From Sandaracinaceae bacterium (GTDB lineage Bacteria > Myxococcota_A > Polyangia > Polyangiales > Sandaracinaceae): 64,000 bases of DNA. Each line of letters begins with the position of its first letter. Position 1 is the first letter of the stretch. Location: assembly GCA_040218145.1 (NCBI GenBank), contig JAVJQK010000070.1:124001-188000 (forward strand). The letters are read 5' to 3'. The position numbers and the translations under genes were made by a program. Below are positions 27,144 through 36,474 of the stretch, piece after piece. The notes below the pieces were generated by a model, which was not told the origin of the DNA, made no database searches, and saw nothing but the letters and a program-made list of their open reading frames with translations.

Positions 27144-27935
27144 TCACCAGTAGAGCTCCTGCGCGATGAGTCCGGTCACGGGCGTGAGGTTCAGCGTCGC
27201 GTGCATCAAGCCACCCGGGATGACGAGTAGGTCCCCGGCCCGCTGCTCGAACTCCCAGACCTCCAGACCATCGCGCTGCGCCAGCGAGCCCGCCTGCTCT
27301 TCGAACCAGTCTCGCGCCAAAGAGCCCGCGCCGTAGTCGCGATGCGCCGCGCGCTCCACCTCCGCGGCCGCCTTCGTCACGCTTCGGTAGACGACCCACC
27401 TCTTCGTGCCATGGGTCAACGCGTTGACCGCCAGCTCATGGCGGTGCGGCAGCGCCCCCGTCCCTTCGGGTCCGAGATAGAAGCGAAAGAGCTGAGGCTC
27501 TCGAATGTAGTCCTCGAGGAAATCCAGGTCCTTCGCCATGCACTCCGCGCTGTCGTGAAACGGGAGGTCCGGAACGAAGGCACCCGAGCGCCGGCATCGC
27601 TCGACAGCGGTCTGTACGCGAGCACGGTTCTCCTCGAGGAAGAACGTGTGCATGACATAGCGAGGCTCGCTGTCCGCTCTCTCCAGCCACCGCACGTAGT
27701 CGGCGAGCGTCCGGATCTCGTTGCTGCGTGACCCGTCACGATCCGGCGTGGGCCGCCCATCCAGGGCGACGAAGACGGGCAGCGCGCCGTACTGGCGATC
27801 CAGCTCGGCGAGCGACCAGGACTCCGCCAGCCCTGGCTCGAGCGCACCCTCGATGAGGAGCGGCTCCGCGAGCCGCGTGATCGGGCTAGGAGGCCCCGCC
27901 GTTGCCGCGACTCGCGCAAGATTCATGGACACCAT
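27144..27935 (-). CDS. Cupin-like / JmjC-fold protein, possible 2-oxoglutarate hydroxylase
   Basis: The 263-residue protein resembles the cupin_8/JmjC-like family. The metal-binding region has P-H-R-H-E-L-A-V-N-A-L-T-H-G-T-K-R-W-V-V-Y (about residues 163-183), the equivalent of the H-x-D...G-x-K-R-W motif, and a distal His in I-P-G-G-L-M-H-A-T-L-N-L. In canonical members the first site is H-x-D; here the spacing leaves H-R-H or H-E as ligands, so activity is likely but not certain. Family enzymes hydroxylate proteins or small molecules using Fe(II) and 2-oxoglutarate. It is the first accessory gene after the terminator and lies on the same strand as the binding protein upstream. ATG 27926 is an alternative start. 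Confidence 0.65.
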   Translation of the reverse strand: MVSMNLARVAATAGPPSPITRLAEPLLIEGALEPGLAESWSLAELDRQYGALPVFVALDGRPTPDRDGSRSNEIRTLADYVRWLERADSEPRYVMHTFFLEENRARVQTAVERCRRSGAFVPDLPFHDSAECMAKDLDFLEDYIREPQLFRFYLGPEGTGALPHRHELAVNALTHGTKRWVVYRSVTKAAAEVERAAHRDYGAGSLARDWFEEQAGSLAQRDGLEVWEFEQRAGDLLVIPGGLMHATLNLTPVTGLIAQELYW

Positions 27936-28004
27936 GACCGAGTTTCAATCCCTTCTGCGGCGCTCGACCGCCATGAGCGACGCTCCCGCCGCAGGCGCAC
28001 CCGT

Positions 28005-29264
28005 TCAGTCACGCTCGATGTGGAGGACGCGCCGCTCGCCCGTGCGGATGTCCACGACCTCCATGAACGAGATGGGCGCGTCGTCCATTCGCCCCGTCTC
28101 CGGGTTGAGATCGAAGCTCCCGCTCGGGCCGCGGTAGTCGATGTCCTTGCCCGAACGGATGAAGGACAGCGCCGACGGGATGTCGCTCGCCGCCTTGGGG
28201 ACCTCGACCGACGGAGCGCCACCGTCGAAGCGCGCGACTCGGTAGAGCGCGTCCTCGAAGTTCGAGGTGCTGCCCGCGGACTCGATGGCCAGCAAGGTCA
28301 CCGCCGTGGCGTCGAAGAAATCACTCGTCCACGGCTGCGGGGGCGGCTCTCCGAACAGCGCGGTCTGCGACCGCACGAACCAGTTCCATTCTGCGCTCTC
28401 GGGCTCGTTGCTGAGCTGCGCCACTTCGATGTTCCCGGTGACGATGGCTGGATCGCGAAGCTCCTGGAGAATCCGACTGGCCTCCAGCCGAGTACGCAGC
28501 GAGTAGAACGTCACCGGGGGGCCGCCGATCTCGGCCCAGCCCTCGACCAGCTGCGCCCAGGCGGCGTCGTTCCCAGCGTTGGCGAAGACGCAGTCGGGGT
28601 TGGCGTCCCGGACCGGTCCGAGAATCTCCTCTGCGTCGAAGATGTTCGCGGGCACCATCCCATTCGAGTAGACGAGCTCGGTGGGGGCCTGAAGCTCCTC
28701 CTCGAACGCGACGAGGAGCGCCGACGACGTGCCCTCCATCGGGATGGAGAGCAGCGCGGCGCGCGCACAGAGCCCCTCGGTCGAGACGTGCCGCGCCGCC
28801 ACACGGTAGATCCGCTCGTTCCCGGGGCGGGGGCTGAACGCTCCACCGCCGGCGGTGTCCTGACTCCATCGGTCCCAGCCGCCCGCGTCGATGCCGATGA
28901 CGGGGATGCCGCGCTGCGACGCGTAGTCGTAGACGGAGAAATAGGTCGGCCACGTCAGCGGCCCGATGAGCGCAACGACTCCTTCGTTCTCGATCAGATC
29001 GGCGGCCGCGTCGCGGGCCGTGTCCGGGCGACCGCCGTCGTCGCGCACGAGGATCTCGACTCGGCGCCCGAGAACGCCACCGTGTGAGTTCACGATCAAC
29101 GCGGCGTGCACGGCGCCGCGCGTGTGGGGTCCGAACGCCGCCGACGTTTGAAAGAGCACACCGATGCGGACGGGATCGTCTGGCTGAAGCGCCTCTTCAC
29201 AAGAGAGATTCAGTACGGCAGAGCCGACGATACAACCCATCAGCAAGCAGCGCCGAAAATTCAT
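28005..29264 (-). CDS. Periplasmic binding lipoprotein (Leu/Ile/Val-type ABC substrate-binding fold)
   Basis: The 419-residue protein has a lipoprotein signal (L-N-L-S-C near residue 22) and then a type I periplasmic-binding fold: P-V-R-I-G-V-L-F-Q-T-S-A, then A-A-L-I-V-N-S-H-G-G-V-L-G-R-R-V-E-I-L-V-R-D-D-G, V-V-A-L-I-G-P-L-T-W and I-P-V-I-G-I-D-A-G-G. This is the family of branched-chain amino acid or amide binding proteins. No ABC permease or ATPase genes are adjacent, so it is an orphan: it may bind ligand for a distant transporter or act as a sensor. The gene is divergent from the MATE exporter, with 186 bp between. Confidence 0.85.
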   Translation of the reverse strand: MNFRRCLLMGCIVGSAVLNLSCEEALQPDDPVRIGVLFQTSAAFGPHTRGAVHAALIVNSHGGVLGRRVEILVRDDGGRPDTARDAAADLIENEGVVALIGPLTWPTYFSVYDYASQRGIPVIGIDAGGWDRWSQDTAGGGAFSPRPGNERIYRVAARHVSTEGLCARAALLSIPMEGTSSALLVAFEEELQAPTELVYSNGMVPANIFDAEEILGPVRDANPDCVFANAGNDAAWAQLVEGWAEIGGPPVTFYSLRTRLEASRILQELRDPAIVTGNIEVAQLSNEPESAEWNWFVRSQTALFGEPPPQPWTSDFFDATAVTLLAIESAGSTSNFEDALYRVARFDGGAPSVEVPKAASDIPSALSFIRSGKDIDYRGPSGSFDLNPETGRMDDAPISFMEVVDIRTGERRVLHIERD

Positions 29265-29450
29265 GGCTGGAGTCTACCCGCCGCGAATGCCCGCATCAAC
29301 AGCGCAGGTGCGCCTCGGACAGTGTCGGCGTTGACCTGAACGCACTGACGGGGCAGCCTCTTCCAACTCGACGCACCGCCGCGCACCCGCAGGCGCTCCC
29401 TCACATCACCTCGTCTCCTGAACCACGATCAAAACAGACTGTTCCTGCGA

Positions 29451-30755
29451 TTGGCGCTGCCGCTCGTGGGGCAGGGCATGATGGGCGCGGCGACTTTGGT
29501 CATCGACGCCGCCCTTTGTGGCCGTCTCCCGGACGGATCCCACGCGCTGACGGCGTTCGGCTTCGCGGCCGCCATCCTGATGTGGATGCATCCGGTCGCG
29601 GAGGGCATCGCCGCGGCGACGGTCGCCGCGATCTCTCGCGCGCACGGAGCAGGCAAGTCGCGGGTCGTGAACGGTCTGGCGCGAAACGCGTTCGCGTATT
29701 CGCTCATGGCTGGGCTCGCCTTCGGGGCGGTCGGGAGCGTGTTCGCGGAGCCCGCGCTGCTCGCGATCGGAACCCCCGCCGACCTCGTACCGACGGCCAT
29801 CGCCTACCTGCGACCCAGCTTCGCCTTCTGCGTCTTCAGCTTCATCTTCAGCGGCCTCTCCGCGTCCTTACGGGCCGTCGGGAACACCCGACTGCCGCTC
29901 GTCGTGAGCGTCGTCGAGAACCTGGTGAACGCGCCGATCAGCTACGTCCTGATGTTCGGTCCGCTCGGCTTGCCCGCCATCGGGATCGCGGGCGCGGCGT
30001 ACGGGACGGCGGCCGCAAAAGGGATCGCAGCGCTGCTCCTGATCGCGTTCGTCATGCGCGGGCGGTCGGCAGCCGTCCGGCTCGAGCCGGGCCCCATCTC
30101 GTTCCGCACCATGGGGAAGCTCGCCCGATTCGGCGCGCCGATCACGCTCCACATCACGATCGTGCAAATCTCTCTGCTCGTGAGCGTGATCCTGTTGGGG
30201 CGCCTCGACCCGCTCGCCGTCGGCGCCAACATCATCGCTGGGCGCCTCAACGCACTGGCGCAGATGGTGGGTCTCGCGGCCTCCCGCGCGACGGCTGCGC
30301 TGGTCGGGAACGCGCTCGGGCGGTCGAACGCGAGCAGAGCGTTCGCCGCCATTCGCATGGCGTTGAGGTGGACGACCGGCTCGCTCACCGTGCTCTCGGT
30401 GGTCGGCGTCACGAGCACCAGCGCCATCGTGGCCCTCTTCGGCGTCGAGGACGACTCGGGGCTCGCCAGGTTGACCACGGAATGTGTGCAGATCATCTGC
30501 ATCGGTCTGCCGCTGTTCGGCGGGCAGATCGTGCTGGCGGGCGCGTTCATGGGCGCAGGGTCGCCGAAGGTGCCGCTCTTCGTCACGGTCGTGACCACCC
30601 TGCTCGTCCAGCTCCCGGTCAGCGTGGTCCTCGCCTTCCCCTTGGGTTGGGGGCCCACCGGCATCTGGGTCGCGCTACCGCTCACACTCGCCGCGCGGAT
30701 GGTGCTGTCCTGGATCGTGCTGCAGAGAGGGAAGTGGCGCCGGGTGGGCGCGTAG
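29451..30755 (+). CDS. MATE-family efflux transporter
   Basis: The product from TTG 29451 has 434 residues and about twelve hydrophobic helices in two similar halves, as in MATE exporters: L-A-L-P-L-V-G-Q-G-M-M-G near the start, L-R-P-S-F-A-F-C-V-F-S-F-I-F-S-G-L, R-A-V-G-N-T-R-L-P, then G-A-P-I-T-L-H-I-T-I-V-Q in the second half and F-M-G-A-G-S-P-K-V-P near the end. Such proteins export drugs or natural products using ion gradients. The start is odd: no ATG or GTG lies in frame between the upstream stop at 29346 and M-M-G, only CTG codons and this TTG, yet the sequence upstream (L-N-H-D-Q-N-R-L-F-L-R) looks like the usual MATE N-terminus. Its place near the NRPS cluster makes it a candidate exporter. 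Confidence 0.85.
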   Translation: MALPLVGQGMMGAATLVIDAALCGRLPDGSHALTAFGFAAAILMWMHPVAEGIAAATVAAISRAHGAGKSRVVNGLARNAFAYSLMAGLAFGAVGSVFAEPALLAIGTPADLVPTAIAYLRPSFAFCVFSFIFSGLSASLRAVGNTRLPLVVSVVENLVNAPISYVLMFGPLGLPAIGIAGAAYGTAAAKGIAALLLIAFVMRGRSAAVRLEPGPISFRTMGKLARFGAPITLHITIVQISLLVSVILLGRLDPLAVGANIIAGRLNALAQMVGLAASRATAALVGNALGRSNASRAFAAIRMALRWTTGSLTVLSVVGVTSTSAIVALFGVEDDSGLARLTTECVQIICIGLPLFGGQIVLAGAFMGAGSPKVPLFVTVVTTLLVQLPVSVVLAFPLGWGPTGIWVALPLTLAARMVLSWIVLQRGKWRRVGA

Positions 30756-30779
30756 CCGATCTGCGGCGGAGGGCGAGCG

Positions 30780-31301
30780 CTACGGGGTACCGGGCGTGCA
30801 AGACTCCTGGCAACGCTGCTCGAGCGTGCATCCAGGCGGGAGCGCCGGATAGGTGTTGTCGTAGTGCGACGACGTCCTCAGATCGATGGGGACGACCCGC
30901 TCCTGTACGCGCACGTCCTTCACGGCGCATCCCGAGAGCAGCACGGTCGCGCTGTCACGCTCCAGCGCCACGACCGCGTACGCCTGTGTTCCATCCGGGA
31001 TGCTGTCGACGACCACCTCCCCCGACTGGAACGCGCACGCGTCGAGCGGACCCGAGTCGAAGTACGCGCCCTCGACGGCCCCCGTCTGAAGGTTGTTCAA
31101 CACATCCGCACAGGCGTTCCGGTCCTCCCCATCCACTTCGGTGACGACGAGGCGAATGGTCTCGGAGAAGAGAAAGGTCGTTTCGTTCGGAAACCGGAGC
31201 TGGACCGCGACGTCTTCCTCACGACAACCTGCGAGAGACAGGGTCGAGATGACAATCGCGACCGAGAGGAGAAAAGACGCGCCGTTCTTACGAAAACTCA
31301 T
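30780..31301 (-). CDS. Small predicted lipoprotein
   Basis: The 173-residue product has a signal peptide and lipobox L-A-G-C near residue 26, preceded by an AGGCGG ribosome binding site. The rest is beta-strand-like (V-A-V-Q-L-R-F-P-N-E-T, L-V-V-T-E-V-D-G) with about seven further Cys, and it ends C-T-L-E-Q-R-C-Q-E-S-C. No known domain was recognised. It begins 13 bp after the four-heme DUF1111 gene, so the two are likely co-transcribed and may form a periplasmic pair. It converges with the MATE gene, 24 bp apart. Confidence 0.72.
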   Translation of the reverse strand: MSFRKNGASFLLSVAIVISTLSLAGCREEDVAVQLRFPNETTFLFSETIRLVVTEVDGEDRNACADVLNNLQTGAVEGAYFDSGPLDACAFQSGEVVVDSIPDGTQAYAVVALERDSATVLLSGCAVKDVRVQERVVPIDLRTSSHYDNTYPALPPGCTLEQRCQESCTPGTP

Positions 31302-31314
31302 GACTTGATCCGCC

Positions 31315-33633
31315 TCACAAAGACCTCAAGAAAGCCTCGAGCTGCCGTTGCTCGTCCGCGCCGAGCGCGGTCCATTCATCGCGAGAGCGCGACGCCTCTC
31401 CACCGTGTCGCGACATCACCACGTCGAGGGTGGGAGCGCGGCCATCGTGCATGTAGGGAACGCTCACGGCGTAGCCGCGCAGCCAGGGAGTCCGGTATTC
31501 GGTCTCACTCGCGGCGCCGACGGCGATCCCTTCGCCTCCCGTCGCAGATAGATCATGGAGGAGGAGGTCACTGTAGAGCGAGACCTCGCCGCCGCCGCGA
31601 GCGGCCAGGCTCGGCACGTGACAGCTCGCGCAGCCGATGTTCTCGAACGCCTCTCTCCCGGCCGCGACGTCTCCCGGATCGTCCGTGGGGCCTCCGGGCG
31701 CGGCGAGCGCGTCGAGCAGGAAACCGAGCTGTGACATGGTGTCCGACGAGAGCTCCGGGTCCGCCACGGCGTCCGAGTCGCTTCCGAACTCTGCCCCAGC
31801 ATCTTCCACGGTGAGCCCCATGTGCGAGTAAGCGCAACCGGCGATTGCAGCGGCGAGAGTACCATGACTGGACTTCCAGCCGAACAGGCCGAAGACTCCG
31901 TCGCCCAGATCGGCCAACCGTCCCGACACACCGTCGCCGTCGGAGTCGTCGACGTCCTCGAGGGCGCGGAGGGCGTCGACGTCGACCCTCGAGACGAGCC
32001 CCGCGACGAACAGCGACGGTGGCTGCGCGGCGACCAGCACGGCACCCGTCGGCTCCGGACGCACCAGGCCGAGCGTGTGCTTGGAGAGCACCAACCCCGC
32101 CGCGGGCGCGGTGACGCGTGAGCCATCGTCCTCACCCTGCCAGATGACGTTCACATCGCGACCGCCCGCGCCGCCCATCCCACCGAGCTGGTGGCAGCTC
32201 GCGCAGGCGTCCCCGTCGAAGCTGGGTCCGAGCCCCTGTTCGTCGGTGAACGGACGGCTGAAGACCACGGCCGCCGCCTCGAATTCGGCGGTGTCGACTC
32301 CCTCTCTGGGTCCCCCCAGCTCCCCGACCTCGAACTGGGGCGAGGGAGACGCGTAGCGCCCGCCGAAGCGCTCGAGGAACGCGATCAGCTGCCCCTGCGT
32401 CCCGGAGTCCAGCGCCACGTAGGCGTCTCGCGCGCGCGTCGCTTCCCCCCCGTGGAAGCGGATCGCCTCGTCGATGGTGTCCGCACGCGCGTCGTGTAGG
32501 TAGGGGCCTCCGGCGCCGACGAACCAGAGCGGCGGGGTTCGCATCTCGTTGGGCTCGACGAGCACCCCGCGGAGACCGTCGCCCAGATCCTCTCCCATGT
32601 CGTGCAAGAGGAGGTCCGAGTAGAGCGGAATCAGACCGCTCGGCGCAGCCAGCGTCGGGATGTGGCAGGTCGCGCAGCCGACCTCCTCGAACACTTCCTC
32701 GCCCGCGAGCGTGTCCGGGGTATGCGGATCGGGCTCGGGGATGCCCAGGAGCATGGCCCAGGTCACGAGGTCGACCAGGGCCTCGGGCGCGAGCTCTGGA
32801 TCCATCACCTCGTCGACGTCTCGCGTGGGGACATCCGGGTTGCGGACCTGCGGGGCATCCGTGCGACCGACGTCACCCTCCGCCGCGGCGGGCGCGTTGC
32901 CGGGGAGCATCGCACGCTCGGTCGGAGTCAGAGGCTCGGTCGTCAACCCGATATGCTCGTACAGCTGCCCGCGGAGCATCCGCTCGACCGACGAGGTCTG
33001 CGCCTTGTACCCGATGAAGGCGATGCGGCCGAACTCGATGTTGACCCGGCCGCTCACGCCGTCGCCGTCTGCGTCCATGGGGTCGGCGTTGCTCGCGATC
33101 ACGTTGGGGGCGATGCGGATGAGCGCTCCGGTGCCCACGATGTGGGGCGCGTGTCGTCGGGCCCAGAGCGTGACTTCGCCAGCGGTCGGTTGGCGAGGAG
33201 AGCCCGTGGTTCGGTAGTGCGACTGGGTCCCGTTGGTGCCCAGCGGATCCTGAGAGCCGTCCCGAAAGGTGCGGTAGACGAGGTAGGTGTCCCGGTAGCG
33301 TGAAGCGCGACCACCGACGACGGGGGACTCGTGGCACGTCCTGCAGCCGGTCGTGCTGAAGAGCGGCCCCTGCCCCTCCTCCACCGTCCAGGTCCTGTTG
33401 AAGATCTCGCGGCCCCGCGCGAACACCTCCAGCTGCGCGGCCGTGGCGTCACGGACCGGCTCGCCGGGCTCGGCGAAGATGTTCTCGTCGATCGTCTGGG
33501 GGCCGACGCCGCCGTCGGTGCTGGGCTCTGGCCCATCGCAGCCGAAGACGACCACGCAGGCGGCGAGGAAGGAGTACCTGGCGAACGGAATTATGGAGCT
33601 CCCCAGAACGGATGAGGACGAAGAAGACTGCAT
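31315..33633 (-). CDS. Four-heme DUF1111 (di-heme oxidoreductase) duplicated lipoprotein
   Basis: ATG 33633 gives 772 residues with a Ser-rich start and lipobox V-F-G-C near residue 32. Two homologous halves each carry two c-type heme sites: C-R-T-C-H (97-101) and C-A-T-C-H in the first, C-A-S-C-H twice in the second. Each half also has the family phrases L-Y-S-D-L-L-L-H-D and H-G-G-E-A. DUF1111 proteins are di-heme periplasmic oxidoreductases related to MauG and cytochrome c peroxidase. This one appears to be a tandem fusion. It is lipid-anchored in the periplasm or outer membrane, where it probably transfers electrons. The frame is open to 34410, but that part is antisense to the sulfotransferase gene. 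No good ribosome binding site precedes 33633. Confidence 0.85.
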   Translation of the reverse strand: MQSSSSSSVLGSSIIPFARYSFLAACVVVFGCDGPEPSTDGGVGPQTIDENIFAEPGEPVRDATAAQLEVFARGREIFNRTWTVEEGQGPLFSTTGCRTCHESPVVGGRASRYRDTYLVYRTFRDGSQDPLGTNGTQSHYRTTGSPRQPTAGEVTLWARRHAPHIVGTGALIRIAPNVIASNADPMDADGDGVSGRVNIEFGRIAFIGYKAQTSSVERMLRGQLYEHIGLTTEPLTPTERAMLPGNAPAAAEGDVGRTDAPQVRNPDVPTRDVDEVMDPELAPEALVDLVTWAMLLGIPEPDPHTPDTLAGEEVFEEVGCATCHIPTLAAPSGLIPLYSDLLLHDMGEDLGDGLRGVLVEPNEMRTPPLWFVGAGGPYLHDARADTIDEAIRFHGGEATRARDAYVALDSGTQGQLIAFLERFGGRYASPSPQFEVGELGGPREGVDTAEFEAAAVVFSRPFTDEQGLGPSFDGDACASCHQLGGMGGAGGRDVNVIWQGEDDGSRVTAPAAGLVLSKHTLGLVRPEPTGAVLVAAQPPSLFVAGLVSRVDVDALRALEDVDDSDGDGVSGRLADLGDGVFGLFGWKSSHGTLAAAIAGCAYSHMGLTVEDAGAEFGSDSDAVADPELSSDTMSQLGFLLDALAAPGGPTDDPGDVAAGREAFENIGCASCHVPSLAARGGGEVSLYSDLLLHDLSATGGEGIAVGAASETEYRTPWLRGYAVSVPYMHDGRAPTLDVVMSRHGGEASRSRDEWTALGADEQRQLEAFLRSL

Positions 33634-33795
33634 GACGTCGCTACAAGCCGTGCTGGAGGTGAGGGCAGCGCTGCGCCGCTCTACCTGAACCCAAGGCTCG
33701 ACCGACATACCGTTGCCCAGCCGATTCTCACGGTCAAGGGATATGCACGTCACCAAACGGTTGTGGGTATCCGACATGACTGGCATCATGGTGGG

Positions 33796-34452
33796 ATGAG
33801 CTTGCGTGTGATCGGTGCGGGGTGGGGACGGACGGGAACGACCTCGCTGCGCAAGGCGCTGGAGCTCCTGGGCCTGGGCCCCTGCTATCACTGGAGCTCG
33901 GTCCGCGAGAAGGACGTCGCGCTCTGGCGGCAGGTCACGCTCGAGGAGAGTTTCCCCTGGGAACAGATCTTCGATGGCTTCTCGTCTGCCGTCGACTGGC
34001 CGGCGTCGCACTACTGGCGAGAGCTCGCGACCAGATACCCCGAGGCCAAGGTGATTCTGACTCATCGGGATCCTCACGACTGGTTCAAGAGCGCGAACAG
34101 CACGATCTACGCCATGGTCAGCCACGACCTCGAGACGTTCGACGGGAGCGGCCTCGGGTGGGCGCCGGAGACGGCGAAAGACATGGTGCGGGTCACCCGC
34201 AACATCGCCATCGAGCGCGCGCTGGGGGCGCCGTTCGAGGAGCGGCCCCACGAGAACGAGGCGCTGGTGGTGGAGCGTTTCCAGCAGCACCTGGAGACCG
34301 TGCGAGCGAGCCTGCCCAGCGAGCGCCTTCTGGACTTCCAGGTATCGGAGGGCTGGGGCCCGCTCTGCGAGTTCCTCGAGGTCGACGTTCCCGATGAGCC
34401 TTTCCCGCACGTGAACGCGCGCGCTCGCTTCCGTGACCGAAACAAGCTCTGA
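33796..34452 (+). CDS. PAPS-type sulfotransferase family protein
   Basis: ATG 33796 gives 218 residues. The 5'-phosphosulfate-binding loop is G-A-G-W-G-R-T-G-T-T-S-L near residues 7-18. The 3'-phosphate motif is L-T-H-R-D-P-H-D-W-F-K-S, with Arg and Ser eight residues apart as in known sulfotransferases. It is paralogous to the sulfotransferase at 40664-41326 (same G-A-G-W-G-R-T-G-T, C-Y-H-W, D-W-P-A-S-H and P-D-E-P-F-P blocks). Such enzymes move sulfate from PAPS to hydroxyl groups. The cytoplasmic enzyme could act on the NRPS product. It is divergent from the four-heme gene and followed by a perfect 16-bp palindrome. Confidence 0.85.
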   Translation: MSLRVIGAGWGRTGTTSLRKALELLGLGPCYHWSSVREKDVALWRQVTLEESFPWEQIFDGFSSAVDWPASHYWRELATRYPEAKVILTHRDPHDWFKSANSTIYAMVSHDLETFDGSGLGWAPETAKDMVRVTRNIAIERALGAPFEERPHENEALVVERFQQHLETVRASLPSERLLDFQVSEGWGPLCEFLEVDVPDEPFPHVNARARFRDRNKL

Positions 34453-34464
34453 CCGCTCCCCCGC

Positions 34465-34480
34465 CGCCGACGCGTCGGCG
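34465..34480. repeat. Perfect 16-bp palindrome downstream of the sulfotransferase
   Basis: CGCCGACGCGTCGGCG equals its own reverse complement and starts 13 bases after the sulfotransferase stop. It may be a terminator stem without a U tract or an operator for the cytochrome gene downstream. Confidence 0.5.
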
Positions 34481-34589
34481 CCCGCCGGCCCGGATCAACC
34501 ATGCAACTCCTGCATGACCTGACCCGGCGCGCTCTGCAGGTCTGACACGATCTTCGGCCCAGACTGCAACTCAGCCGCGCTGTACGCGT

Positions 34590-34605
34590 TGGCCCGCATG
34601 TTGCG
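34590..34605 (+). promoter_or_regulatory. Candidate sigma-54 (-24/-12) promoter
   Basis: TGGCCC-GCATG-TTGCG matches the consensus TGGCAC-N5-TTGC(A/T) with GG and GC at the right spacing, differing at one base in each box. It is about 63 bp before the start of the cytochrome c peroxidase-like gene at 34668, giving a leader of about 50 bases. The sigma-54 activator encoded at 37841-39565 is a possible partner. Confidence 0.45.
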
Positions 34606-34667
34606 CAAGTTTGGGACACCAGGCCTCACGGGACCTGGTCGGCACTATCTGCGGACATTGGAGAGGT

Positions 34668-35855
<1,188 letters not shown>

Positions 35856-35882
35856 GCTCGGCCGACGACTCAGATAGCGCCG

Positions 35883-35913
35883 AAGCGCCCAGGTCCACCG
35901 GACCTGGGCGCTT
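35883..35913. terminator. Bidirectional hairpin terminator ending the NRPS-side transcript
   Basis: A perfect 14-bp stem (AAGCGCCCAGGTCC / GGACCTGGGCGCTT) with a 3-base loop, followed by TTCATT. It lies between the convergent cytochrome gene (ending 35855) and the FHA gene (ending 35931) and so can stop both, including the long leftward NRPS transcript. Confidence 0.9.
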
Positions 35914-35930
35914 TCATTCGTCCGTCGCGC

Positions 35931-36458
35931 TCAATCGACCTCGGGTACCATCTTCGAGATGATGTCGTGAATCCGGCGCGTGTCGTAGAAGCGGAGCGCA
36001 CGCGAGCCCAGCTTCACCTCGTCCTTGTGCTGGAGCTCCACCTCCTCTCCAGGGTTCACGAACGCCCCGTTGACCTGGGTGCCGTTGCTCGAGCCCGTGT
36101 CGGAGATGTACACGCCGCCGCGCTTGTCCGTGCGAACCCGCGCGTGCGTCTTCGAGATGCTGTCGTGCGGAATGCAGACGTCGTTCTTGGAGCTCCGACC
36201 GATCGTGATGCCTCGGCCAAAGAGGCTTTGGCGCGTCTGGCGGATCACGAAGGCCTCGTGGCCCCCGAGATCCAGCGGCGCTCGGAGGCTCGGCATGCTG
36301 CCGATCACCGTCGCCACGGTGGTGGACGCATCCTCTGCAGGGCTCGCGTCCGGCGCAGGCCCTGCAAGTAGGTGGCCGCCGACCTCCTCGAAGAACGCCT
36401 CGGGCGTGCATCTCTGGGCGACGGGGATCAGCTCGGCGATTCGCTTCGTGGATGACAT
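35931..36458 (-). CDS. FHA domain protein
   Basis: ATG 36458 gives 175 residues. After an N-terminal helical part and a low-complexity segment, the FHA fold occupies about residues 70-165: F-G-R-G-I-T-I-G-R-S-S-K-N-D-V-C-I, then S-I-S-K-T-H-A-R-V, then D-T-G-S-S-N-G-T-Q-V-N-G, with all key phosphothreonine-binding residues (G-R, S...H, N-G) present. FHA domains bind phosphothreonine peptides. It is probably a cytoplasmic adaptor of Ser/Thr-kinase signalling. It lies 16 bp after the kynurenine monooxygenase-like gene and is the last gene before the terminator. No kinase is in the window. Its presence with an FHA activator two genes away suggests phospho-regulated control of the cluster. Confidence 0.88.
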   Translation of the reverse strand: MSSTKRIAELIPVAQRCTPEAFFEEVGGHLLAGPAPDASPAEDASTTVATVIGSMPSLRAPLDLGGHEAFVIRQTRQSLFGRGITIGRSSKNDVCIPHDSISKTHARVRTDKRGGVYISDTGSSNGTQVNGAFVNPGEEVELQHKDEVKLGSRALRFYDTRRIHDIISKMVPEVD

Positions 36459-36474
36459 GTAGGAGTCCTCGTCC

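Noticed and set aside
33634-34410. N-terminal extension of the four-heme protein to about 1,030 residues.
   Set aside because: The added part is antisense to the sulfotransferase gene; a lipoprotein signal at 33633 gives a sensible start.
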